60,325 bases of DNA from Chryseosolibacter sp964563295 (GTDB taxonomy: Bacteria > Bacteroidota > Bacteroidia > Cytophagales > Cyclobacteriaceae). Shown one piece after another: positions 53,304-60,325 of the stretch. The notes under the pieces were generated by a model. That model worked only from the letters and a program-made list of their open reading frames with translations, was not told the origin of the DNA and did no database searches. Where the stretch lies: the NCBI GenBank assembly GCA_964563295.1, contig CAZLWX010000007.1:1-60325 (forward strand), read 5' to 3'. The stretch's first letter is position 1. Each line of letters opens with the position of its first letter. The position numbers and the translations under genes are program-made.

Positions 53304-53525
53304 ATACCGCGTAACCCTGCCCCGCTCGTCACGATACAGGACCTGCTCGATGAGATTCAGGAGGCTCTCAGGAGTGGGAACGATCAACGAATTCGTGAGT
53401 TACAGGAGGAATTGGCACGCACCTACGATCAAGTCGCCGCCGCCCAGAGCTTGGAACGCAACGGCATGACTCGCTACACCAAGCAACTCCTCGCCCGCAT
53501 GGGCTGGAAAGTCATTGCCATCTAG
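53304..53525 (+). CDS. Small protein with apparent ATA start (copy 2)
   Basis: Identical to 2541..2762, including ATA at the start position. The ATA is therefore either the true state of this replicon or one sequence copied into both places. Confidence 0.45.
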   Translation: MPRNPAPLVTIQDLLDEIQEALRSGNDQRIRELQEELARTYDQVAAAQSLERNGMTRYTKQLLARMGWKVIAI

Positions 53526-53577
53526 ACGCAGAACGGCGTCCCGGGTGCATCGGGACGCCGCTACACAGGAGACCATC

Positions 53578-53940
53578 GTGGACCAGTCTCACTCCTCACA
53601 GCCTAGCACGTCAGAGCTGGAATCTTACCGGTACGCCAGTTGGAAGTACGCCCCCGAGGCGCTGGCGACGTTCACCGATGTTCTCGCCAAATGGCACCAC
53701 CAGCGAGGCCGTGGGTTCCAGACGGCGCACCGCGTCCCGCGCCGGCTTGCGGCATCCCCGGAGAATCCCCCAACGCCAGCCCGCCGGAGCCGCTTCACGC
53801 AAGAGCAGTTGGACGAAATCCGCTCCCGCGCTCAGAGCCTGAACTGGCCATTCGAGACCAACCGCACGCTGGGCGAGGAGTACGGCATTAGCGCCAGCAC
53901 CGTGTCGCTGATCAAGCACGGCCGCTACCGGGGACGCTGA
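53578..53940 (+). CDS. Helix-turn-helix protein (copy 2)
   Basis: Identical to 2815..3177. Confidence 0.6.
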   Translation: MDQSHSSQPSTSELESYRYASWKYAPEALATFTDVLAKWHHQRGRGFQTAHRVPRRLAASPENPPTPARRSRFTQEQLDEIRSRAQSLNWPFETNRTLGEEYGISASTVSLIKHGRYRGR

Positions 53941-53941
53941 C

Positions 53942-54064
53942 ATGTACCGGGTGACCACCAAACGCGCTCTGGACGCCCACCACGCCGCGCGATCCCGTCG
54001 CATGGCCTGGCGCACCTTCTGGCGCGACGTGCGCGCCCTGCTGCCCCGATTCGATTGGAGATAA
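53942..54064 (+). CDS. Very small basic protein (copy 2)
   Basis: Identical to 3179..3301. Confidence 0.4.
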   Translation: MYRVTTKRALDAHHAARSRRMAWRTFWRDVRALLPRFDWR

Positions 54065-54068
54065 CGAC

Positions 54069-54302
54069 ATGCCTGGACCAGTCCCACCACTTTGTGACCC
54101 AGAACCACCGCACGCCCTCACAGAGGCGTTCCGCGAGATCGACGCAGGAAAGTACGACTTGATCATCCGACGAGATAGCGAAACCGCAGAGGACGGAGGG
54201 ACACAAGTCACACTCCGCAATCCGAGGAACAACGCGGTAGTGATGTTCTACGGACCTCTCGAACCAACCCTGGTTCGAGCATACAAGGCGATCCAGCCAT
54301 GA
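54069..54302 (+). CDS. Hypothetical protein, 77 aa (copy 2)
   Basis: Identical to 3306..3539. Confidence 0.5.
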   Translation: MPGPVPPLCDPEPPHALTEAFREIDAGKYDLIIRRDSETAEDGGTQVTLRNPRNNAVVMFYGPLEPTLVRAYKAIQP

Positions 54303-54400
54303 ACTATTGGCTGCTGATCGCCATCTACCTCGGCGGCTCCGTCGTGATCGGCCTGATCGTCGCCGCCCTGATCGGCCTGCGTGACAAGGAAGACGCCTGA
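54299..54400 (+). CDS. Small membrane protein, 33 aa (copy 2)
   Basis: Identical to 3536..3637. Confidence 0.5.
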   Translation: MNYWLLIAIYLGGSVVIGLIVAALIGLRDKEDA

Positions 54401-54606
54401 TGTTCGTCCTGATCGACCCCGACCACTTCGACCCGCGTGACCTGATGGACCCGTTCTCCCCGTACTTCCTCGTGCTGTGGGAGCGCACCGGCGACCCGCC
54501 GCCCCCGCCGACGCTGCCCGCGACCCGCCGGCGCACCCGCGTCAAGCGCTCGTCGTGGTCGTTGCGCGACTGGCTCAACACCGACCTCGAACGAGGGATG
54601 CCATGA
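54400..54606 (+). CDS. Hypothetical protein, 68 aa (copy 2)
   Basis: Identical to 3637..3843. Confidence 0.5.
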   Translation: MFVLIDPDHFDPRDLMDPFSPYFLVLWERTGDPPPPPTLPATRRRTRVKRSSWSLRDWLNTDLERGMP

Positions 54607-54815
54607 GCACCCAACGCGCCGCGCTGCACGCACGCCGCCGCGCCGGCTGGTTCCTGTGGCGGTCATGCTTGAGCAAACGCCGCTACCGCACCGACCACGC
54701 CGCCCGCACCGTCGCGGCGCAGATCAACCGCCAGCAGCCCGACAAAGTGCATAGCTACTTTTGTGAGTATTGCCACGGGTTCCATACCGGACACCCGATC
54801 AGGAGGGAATCATGA
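54603..54815 (+). CDS. Zinc-ribbon-like protein, 70 aa (copy 2)
   Basis: Identical to 3840..4052. Confidence 0.6.
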   Translation: MSTQRAALHARRRAGWFLWRSCLSKRRYRTDHAARTVAAQINRQQPDKVHSYFCEYCHGFHTGHPIRRES

Positions 54816-55138
54816 GCGAAGTCAAACGCCGGATCACCGACGACGACATTCAACGCATCACCATCAGCGCCCTCGCAAGATGCCTGCACAACCTTGAGGT
54901 GGACTACGACAGTCTGCAAATCGCCCATGAGTACGCCTGCGAGGTAGTAAAGCGCGCTCATGAACAACTGGACGAACGAAAGGCAGCGCACCAGACGCAG
55001 TACCCGGACGAACCTGCCGACCTCACACAACGCATCAGCGCGGCGCTCGCCTCCCACGCCATCTACGACACCGGCCTAACCGGCAGCCTGACCGATCTGT
55101 TCCGCAAGTTGTGGAAGGAGGCCGCTGACCCTAACTAA
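54812..55138 (+). CDS. Hypothetical protein, 108 aa (copy 2)
   Basis: Identical to 4049..4375. Confidence 0.55.
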   Translation: MSEVKRRITDDDIQRITISALARCLHNLEVDYDSLQIAHEYACEVVKRAHEQLDERKAAHQTQYPDEPADLTQRISAALASHAIYDTGLTGSLTDLFRKLWKEAADPN

Positions 55139-55211
55139 CCCAAAGCGCGAAGTCCCTACCAACCTACACGCAACCGTGACCATCACACATGCAGAAAGGA
55201 CCACAGACACG

Positions 55212-56063
55212 ATGGCTACCGCATTCCAAGCCGCCAAGGCCGCCCGCCTCGAAGAAACCGGACAGGAGAGCTTCGCCCCACCGGCGCTCCCCAACGACGA
55301 CAGCATCTTCTTCAACCATGGCGGCGCGTCCCGCCAGCCCGTATGGCGCCGCACCGACAAGGGCGATCTGATCAAGGTCGAGCCGGACGAGGAAGCGCCC
55401 GACCACCTCGCCAACAAGATCGCGCCCCCGACCGGCGACTACGTGCTGCGCGTGATCGGCTTCTCCCACCCGGCGCAGGAGGTCAACGCCTTCCACAACC
55501 CGGACAACGAGCGGTCGCAGCCGTTCGTGACCAAGACCTGGATCGAGTTCCTCATCCTCTCCGGCCCCCACGCCGGCAAGTGGTTCAGCAACCACTGGAC
55601 CTGGCCACGGGCATTGCGGAAGCCCCGGCAAGGCAACATCGCCACCATGACCGAGTTCGCGATCAACCTGCTGGGCGAGGAGCCGCCCGATGACTTCGAC
55701 CGCCGCGACTTCATCGGCATGGAGTTCCGGGGCCGGGTCAAGAACAAGAGCGAACGCTACTCCGCGCTCGCCACGGACGAAGTGCAACCGCTGGAAGGCG
55801 AGGTCGTGGAGATGATCACGCTCGACCAGGCCGGCCTGATCGAGAAGTACAGCCTCGACGCCTGGGGCAAGAAGATCAAGGCCCGGCAGAAGCTGATGGT
55901 CCTGCTCGACGCGGAGTACGGCGGGAAGGCGCTGGACGCCCTCACCTACGACGAAGCGACCCAGATCATCCACTGGTTCGAGACCGACGCTGAGGGGCTT
56001 GTCGCCGCGATTGAGCAGATGGAGGAGGCCGAGTACGACGACGTGCCCGAGGTGAAGAAGTAA
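55212..56063 (+). CDS. DUF669-like early protein (copy 2)
   Basis: Identical to 4449..5300. Confidence 0.5.
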   Translation: MATAFQAAKAARLEETGQESFAPPALPNDDSIFFNHGGASRQPVWRRTDKGDLIKVEPDEEAPDHLANKIAPPTGDYVLRVIGFSHPAQEVNAFHNPDNERSQPFVTKTWIEFLILSGPHAGKWFSNHWTWPRALRKPRQGNIATMTEFAINLLGEEPPDDFDRRDFIGMEFRGRVKNKSERYSALATDEVQPLEGEVVEMITLDQAGLIEKYSLDAWGKKIKARQKLMVLLDAEYGGKALDALTYDEATQIIHWFETDAEGLVAAIEQMEEAEYDDVPEVKK

Positions 56064-56137
56064 TCGGCTGACATGGGACGGACTGGCCGGGAGTGGTGAG
56101 CGCCCGGCCGGTCCTTACCGCTACCCAGGAGCGGCAC

Positions 56138-56974
56138 ATGGAACGTACGGCATATGGACAGCCAACGCAACCCCCGCAGCTCCACGTCATTCGTGACGAA
56201 ACCCCCGCGCCCTACGACGGCCACGCTCGATCTGAGCGGCGGCATTTCACGATGATGACCGATGAAGCGCGATGCCTTGCGCGATCCCACGGCATGGCCA
56301 CGCTCGGTCTCTATACCGAACTCGAAGGTCGGTGCAATGCCGAGGGCCGAACCTACGTCACGATCGAGACCCTAGCCCGCTCGTTCGGGTGCTCCAAACG
56401 CCACGTCCAGGACGCGTTAGCGAAGCTGCGGTCGCTCGGACTGGTTCAGGTTGAACCCACGTTCGGAGCGACGGGATTGCAGCTCGGAAATGAGTTTATC
56501 CTGCCCTTCCACCTATCAGCCGCAAACCGCCAAAACCCTAGCAATTTGAGGGGTGAACCTAGGGGTGAACCTAGGGGTGAACCTAGGGGTGAACTCTCGT
56601 GCGCGCACGTCATGGAAGTAAGTAATAGAGAAGTAATTGGTGAAGTAGAGGGGGGCAAGCCCCCCCGCACGCCCAAGCCGGCTGGTTCCAAGAAAACCAG
56701 AATGACCGAGGACTACACGCTGACCGATGCGCAGGTGGCGGAGGCGCAGAGCAAGCACGGCCTGACCCGCGAGCAGGTGGATCGGGAGTTCGAGAAATTC
56801 CGCGACTACTACATCGCGAAGGGGGAGGCGCGGGCAAGCTGGCCGGCGTCGTGGCGGAACTGGTTGCGGAACCGGGAGCAGTATCAGCGGCCAACGAACG
56901 GCTACCAGACCAAAGAGGACAAACGGCAGAACGCCCTCGCCTACTTCATGAAGCGTGCTCAGGAGGCCCCGTGA
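56138..56974 (+). CDS. Replication initiator (copy 2)
   Basis: Identical to 5375..6211, with its internal iterons. Confidence 0.75.
   Translation: MERTAYGQPTQPPQLHVIRDETPAPYDGHARSERRHFTMMTDEARCLARSHGMATLGLYTELEGRCNAEGRTYVTIETLARSFGCSKRHVQDALAKLRSLGLVQVEPTFGATGLQLGNEFILPFHLSAANRQNPSNLRGEPRGEPRGEPRGELSCAHVMEVSNREVIGEVEGGKPPRTPKPAGSKKTRMTEDYTLTDAQVAEAQSKHGLTREQVDREFEKFRDYYIAKGEARASWPASWRNWLRNREQYQRPTNGYQTKEDKRQNALAYFMKRAQEAP
56549..56655. other. Candidate replication origin (copy 2)
   Basis: Same iterons, AT-rich patch and G6/C7 hairpin as at 5786..5892. Confidence 0.7.
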
Positions 56975-57876
56975 GGCACCTTGACCTGTTCTCAGGGATT
57001 GGCGGCTTCGCTCTGGCCGCGTCCTGGGCGGGCTACACCACGATCCAGTTTGTGGAGATCGACCCCTTCTGCCAGCGCGTGTTGGCCAGGCACTGGCCGG
57101 GAGTACCCATCCATGACGACATCACCACCTTCGACGCCACTGGGCTCAACGGAACAGTTGACCTTCTTACCGGCGGATTCCCCTGCCAACCGTTCAGCGT
57201 GGCCGGGCAGCGCCGAGGCAATGACGATGACCGTGCGCTCTGGCCAGCAATGCGCCGCGTTATTGACGAGGCCCGGCCCCGTTGGGTCGTTGCTGAGAAC
57301 GTGCCTGGCTTCATCGGCATGGCGCTCGACGATCTGTTTGTTGACCTGGAAGCCCTCGGCTACGAAACAGGGGCGCTTGTTGTTCCGGCTGCGGGCGTCG
57401 GTGCCCCGCACCGGCGAGACCGGCTCTGGATCATCGGTCATCTGGCCCACGCCGCAGCACCACGACCACCACAAGGGCGATGCGAAACGGGTGGGGCGCT
57501 TTGGCACGAAGCACGGGGGCCGGAACCTGAACGACTGGGTGGCGGCGAGCGAGACTGGGATGTTCCCGACCCCGCGAGCGGAGGGCTTCGACGCGGGAGC
57601 GCATCGGGGGAAGCCGGACAGCCTGCACAGCCACGTCAAGATGTTTCCGACGCCGACCGCCAGAGACCACAAAGACGGGACGAACGTATCGGGAGTGCCG
57701 GTGAATGGCTTACTTGGACGGGCCGTGAATCCAACCCCGGAATCTGGAGCGTTGAACCCGACGTGGGTCGAGTGGCTCATGGGGTACCCGGAAGGGTGGA
57801 CCGACTTAAGTCCCTCGGAAACGCAATAGTCCCCGCCGTCGCCTATGAAATCATCCGCCACCTGGAGATCGCATGA
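56971..57876 (+). CDS. dcm-like: DNA cytosine-5 methyltransferase (copy 2)
   Basis: Identical to 6208..7113, including the second open methyltransferase-like frame ending at 57829. Confidence 0.85.
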   Translation: MRHLDLFSGIGGFALAASWAGYTTIQFVEIDPFCQRVLARHWPGVPIHDDITTFDATGLNGTVDLLTGGFPCQPFSVAGQRRGNDDDRALWPAMRRVIDEARPRWVVAENVPGFIGMALDDLFVDLEALGYETGALVVPAAGVGAPHRRDRLWIIGHLAHAAAPRPPQGRCETGGALWHEARGPEPERLGGGERDWDVPDPASGGLRRGSASGEAGQPAQPRQDVSDADRQRPQRRDERIGSAGEWLTWTGRESNPGIWSVEPDVGRVAHGVPGRVDRLKSLGNAIVPAVAYEIIRHLEIA

Positions 57877-58493
57877 CCCCCGAAGAAATCAGCCGGCTCA
57901 TCGCCGTCATCATGCACACCTGGCCCAATCACCGCATCGACGATCCCGAGGTCGCGATCCACGCCTGGTCAATGGTCCTGGCTGAGGTGCCCTACCCCGT
58001 CGCCAGCGAAGCCCTCGCCCAGTACATGCGGGAAGGCCACGAGTTCGCCCCCAACGCCGGCCTGCTCTACCAGATCGTGCTTGACATGACCGACGCCCTC
58101 CCCAACGCCGGTGACGCCTGGACGCTCGTGCAGATTCGGATCGGCCAGACCTACCCCGGCCACCCCGCTCCCGACTGGGACGCGCCCTGGCCGGTGCGTC
58201 AGGCGACGAAAGCGATGGGCGGCGTCCACGTCTTGCGCATGAGCGAGAACCCGATGGCCGATCGCGCGCACTTCATTCGTCTGTACGGCGAGTACCGCAA
58301 GCGAGCCGCCCGCGAGGTCAACATCGGCTGGCTCCTGGAACACGGCGCGGCGGCACTGGAGCCCGGGTTCATCCCGCCGACGCAACTAGAGCCCGAAAAC
58401 ACGTCGCACGTGGCACGTAAGGCACTGGGAGTCATTTCGACCCCAATCGAGGCGTCAGAAGCCCTCAAAATGCGTCAGAGAGGCATCGTATGA
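57873..58493 (+). CDS. Helicase-loader-like protein (copy 2)
   Basis: Identical to 7110..7730. Confidence 0.65.
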   Translation: MTPEEISRLIAVIMHTWPNHRIDDPEVAIHAWSMVLAEVPYPVASEALAQYMREGHEFAPNAGLLYQIVLDMTDALPNAGDAWTLVQIRIGQTYPGHPAPDWDAPWPVRQATKAMGGVHVLRMSENPMADRAHFIRLYGEYRKRAAREVNIGWLLEHGAAALEPGFIPPTQLEPENTSHVARKALGVISTPIEASEALKMRQRGIV

Positions 58494-58792
58494 GCGCATC
58501 ACCCATCGACATTCACCCCAACTGGTTCCGGGGCACGCGGCCCCCACCCCCGGAGCGCCCCACGTTCGGCGCGTTCGTCCGGCGCTTGCGGGCGGAGCGC
58601 GCGGCGTCGCAGGAGGCGTTCGCGGAAGCGGTCGGGCTGGAACGGCGGACCATCGCCGCGATTGAGCGGGGCGAGCGGGGCGCGACGCTGGCCACCTGCA
58701 TCGGCATTGCCGAGGGGCTGGAGTTGTCGCCTGAGGACCGGCTGCGGCTGATTCAGGTGGCCGGGTATGAGATCGACGTGGAGGGGAAGTAA
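58490..58792 (+). CDS. XRE-family protein (copy 2)
   Basis: Identical to 7727..8029. Confidence 0.75.
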   Translation: MSASPIDIHPNWFRGTRPPPPERPTFGAFVRRLRAERAASQEAFAEAVGLERRTIAAIERGERGATLATCIGIAEGLELSPEDRLRLIQVAGYEIDVEGK

Positions 58793-58833
58793 CGTGGTTC
58801 GGGTAACAATGTCTAATTTGCAGGAGTCCACCG

Positions 58834-59076
58834 ATGCGTAGTCCATCGCCCACCTACATCGCCTACGCCATCGCCAAGCACAAGTCGCTCGACGCCCACG
58901 CCGCCGCCTTCGACGCGGTGGAGCACTGCGCCTGGCGCCGGGGGGTGTGGCCGACCGCCGCCCGGATGGGGCCGGACCTCGCCGCCGACGTGGGCGAGTT
59001 GCCGGTGCCGGTGATCGTCGATGCGAGCGTGCCGGTCAGGTATCTGTATTTCGAGTTGCCGGAGGGGAGCAGGTGA
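58834..59076 (+). CDS. Hypothetical protein, 80 aa (copy 2)
   Basis: Identical to 8071..8313. Confidence 0.55.
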   Translation: MRSPSPTYIAYAIAKHKSLDAHAAAFDAVEHCAWRRGVWPTAARMGPDLAADVGELPVPVIVDASVPVRYLYFELPEGSR

Positions 59077-59096
59077 CACCGTACTACGACGATGGG
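59073..59096 (+). pseudogene. Methyltransferase N-terminal remnant (copy 2)
   Basis: Identical to 8310..8333; encodes (M)TPYYDDG ahead of the HNH gene. Confidence 0.6.
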
Positions 59097-59127
59097 AAGA
59101 GTCACCGTACTATGGTAGAATTCATGC

Positions 59128-59625
59128 ATGGAGAATCAATGCGCTTGTGGCTGTGGCCAGATTGTCTCACCCGGCCGAAGATTCGTAAGCGGTCACAATC
59201 TTCGTGGCATCGAACGAACTCCCGAGTACCGAGCCGCCATTGCCGAGGGGCAACGGAGGGCGTGGGATCGGGGTCGTGGTGGCGGCGGCTGGGGAACTCG
59301 CGAGAGGATGCCCGTCGGAACCCGCAAGGTGAACCGAGACGGCTACGTGATGGTCAAAGTCGTGCCAGGGAAGGGTCCGTGGCGCGCGGAGCATCAGCTC
59401 GTCATGGAGAGCCACCTCGGTCGTCCGTTGACATCCGGGGAGGTCGTTCACCACATCGACGGAGACAGAGCCAACAACTCGATCCACAACCTCTTTCTCT
59501 GCCGAGACAGGGCACACCACAACGATGTGCATCGGTCTCAGGATGCAGCGCTTCGCGCACTGTTGGAGGCTGGCTTCGTAGTGTTCAAGGATGGACGCTA
59601 TGAAGCCGTATTACGAGGACACTAA
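59128..59625 (+). CDS. HNH endonuclease (copy 2)
   Basis: Identical to 8365..8862. Confidence 0.8.
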   Translation: MENQCACGCGQIVSPGRRFVSGHNLRGIERTPEYRAAIAEGQRRAWDRGRGGGGWGTRERMPVGTRKVNRDGYVMVKVVPGKGPWRAEHQLVMESHLGRPLTSGEVVHHIDGDRANNSIHNLFLCRDRAHHNDVHRSQDAALRALLEAGFVVFKDGRYEAVLRGH

Positions 59626-60220
59626 CTCCGGCATCGTGATTTACCACGGGGATTGCCGGGACGTGCTGCCGACACTTGATCCGGTGGACCTCGTGCTGAC
59701 TGACCCGCCGTTTGGGGTGGGATTCCGAGATAACGCGTGGGATCAATCCATCCCCGACTGGCTGCCATTGGCTCGGGCACGTTCCAGCACCGTTATTTTT
59801 GTGACGGGTGTACGAACAATCTGGTCCTACCCTGAACCAGATTGGGCACTGTGTTATGCCGCACCGGGCTCAACGTCAAGAACACTTCAAGGTGGGTTCA
59901 ACCACTGGTGGCCCATCCTGGTTTATGGGTCACGGAAGTTCCCAACTGATCTCAACATCATTCCACGGGTTTCAAACCTAAGCACCCTATCGGGGGACCA
60001 CCCGTGCCCGAAACCTGAGCTACTCATGCGTTGGCTTATTCAGCATGGGAGCGATCCAGATCACTCCATTATTGACCCGTTCATGGGCAGCGGCACCACG
60101 CTCCGCGCGGCCAAGGACCTCGGGCGCAAGGCCATCGGTATCGAGATCGAGGAGAAATATTGTGAAATCGCAGCAAAAAGGCTGCAACAAGCCGTGCTGC
60201 CCTTGGAGATGGTGACATGA
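59600..60220 (+). CDS. DNA N6/N4 methyltransferase (copy 2)
   Basis: Identical to 8837..9457. Confidence 0.85.
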   Translation: MKPYYEDTNSGIVIYHGDCRDVLPTLDPVDLVLTDPPFGVGFRDNAWDQSIPDWLPLARARSSTVIFVTGVRTIWSYPEPDWALCYAAPGSTSRTLQGGFNHWWPILVYGSRKFPTDLNIIPRVSNLSTLSGDHPCPKPELLMRWLIQHGSDPDHSIIDPFMGSGTTLRAAKDLGRKAIGIEIEEKYCEIAAKRLQQAVLPLEMVT

Positions 60221-60325
60221 CCCCACATCACGACCAGCACCGGGACCGCACCATCGCCCAGCTTGAAGCGGACCGGGTGTTTGTCACCGGGCAGATCATC
60301 ACGAACGCGCGGCGGTTGCAGCGGA
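60217..60325 (+). CDS. Small coiled-coil protein, cut by window end (copy 2)
   Basis: Identical to the first 109 bases of 9454..9660. Confidence 0.5.
   Translation, partial: MTPHHDQHRDRTIAQLEADRVFVTGQIITNARRLQR

Larger units (their letters stand above)
51360..60325. repeat. Long exact direct repeat, copy 2 (cut by window end)
   Basis: Identical to 597..9562. It begins 31 bases upstream of the integrase start, so the integrase is joined to the early region here as it would be in the circular phage. Confidence 0.97.

Overview
The window is one complete genome length of a temperate, probably podovirus-like, double-stranded DNA phage of a GC-rich bacterium, plus the start of a second identical copy. 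The phage assignment rests on a large terminase, portal, SU10-type major capsid protein, endolysin, repressor and tyrosine integrase. The host is not identified. Base composition is high GC by eye, Shine-Dalgarno sequences are strong (AGGAGG), promoters look sigma-70-like, and GTG starts are frequent. A Chloroflexota or Actinomycetota host is only a guess. Bases 597..9562 recur exactly at 51360..60325 (period 50,763 bp), so the unit 597..51359 is the whole element. It is either tandem prophages/concatemers or a circular genome assembled past its end. Bases 1..596 do not continue that unit. They hold a diverged (about 90% identical) integrase start and an extra gene, so the left edge is a different element, an attL-like junction, or a strain variant.

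Layout. (1) 597..10324, rightward: a CI-like repressor (leftward) faces a ribbon-helix-helix gene and an excisionase-like gene across an operator/promoter region. A run of tiny overlapping genes follows, then the replication and nucleic-acid block: DUF669-like protein, winged-helix initiator carrying its own iterons (candidate origin), C5 methyltransferase, helicase-loader-like protein, XRE protein, HNH endonuclease, N6/N4 methyltransferase and RusA-like resolvase. (2) 10293..13670, leftward: small membrane proteins (holin candidate), a second N6 methyltransferase and a three-hydrolase endolysin. (3) 13801..15633, rightward island: a full-length Ro60/TROVE protein with its own promoter, followed by two tandem RNAs that fit the Y RNA consensus. 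(4) 15632..44007, leftward late operon, read in order of transcription: MerR-like protein, beta-helix tail spike, small protein, terminase large subunit, portal, several low-complexity virion proteins, a 2467-residue virion protein, scaffold, major capsid protein, head-completion proteins, two NHL beta-propeller tail proteins and small membrane proteins. (5) 44008..45143: promoters, ATACGTAT boxes and a long non-coding stretch with a CA-rich then GT-rich tract. (6) 45144..46730, leftward: terminase small subunit-like gene and four translationally coupled small genes, the first an XRE regulator. (7) 46731..50258, rightward: a strong promoter followed by small accessory genes (zinc-ribbon, SWIM-like, secreted) separated by hairpins. 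(8) 50220..51329: integrase, followed directly by the second copy of region 1.

The outstanding feature is the apparent phage-encoded Ro60 ribonucleoprotein: protein plus two adjacent Y RNAs in one compact transcription unit inside the lysis/late region. Other points worth attention are the iteron-bearing initiator gene, a methyltransferase gene whose 3' part keeps two methyltransferase-like reading frames, an HNH gene inserted at a methyltransferase start that left an N-terminal remnant, duplicated structured leaders ahead of two late transcription units, and a repeated stop/Shine-Dalgarno cassette that gives consecutive proteins the same C-terminal tail. No tRNA or CRISPR array was seen.
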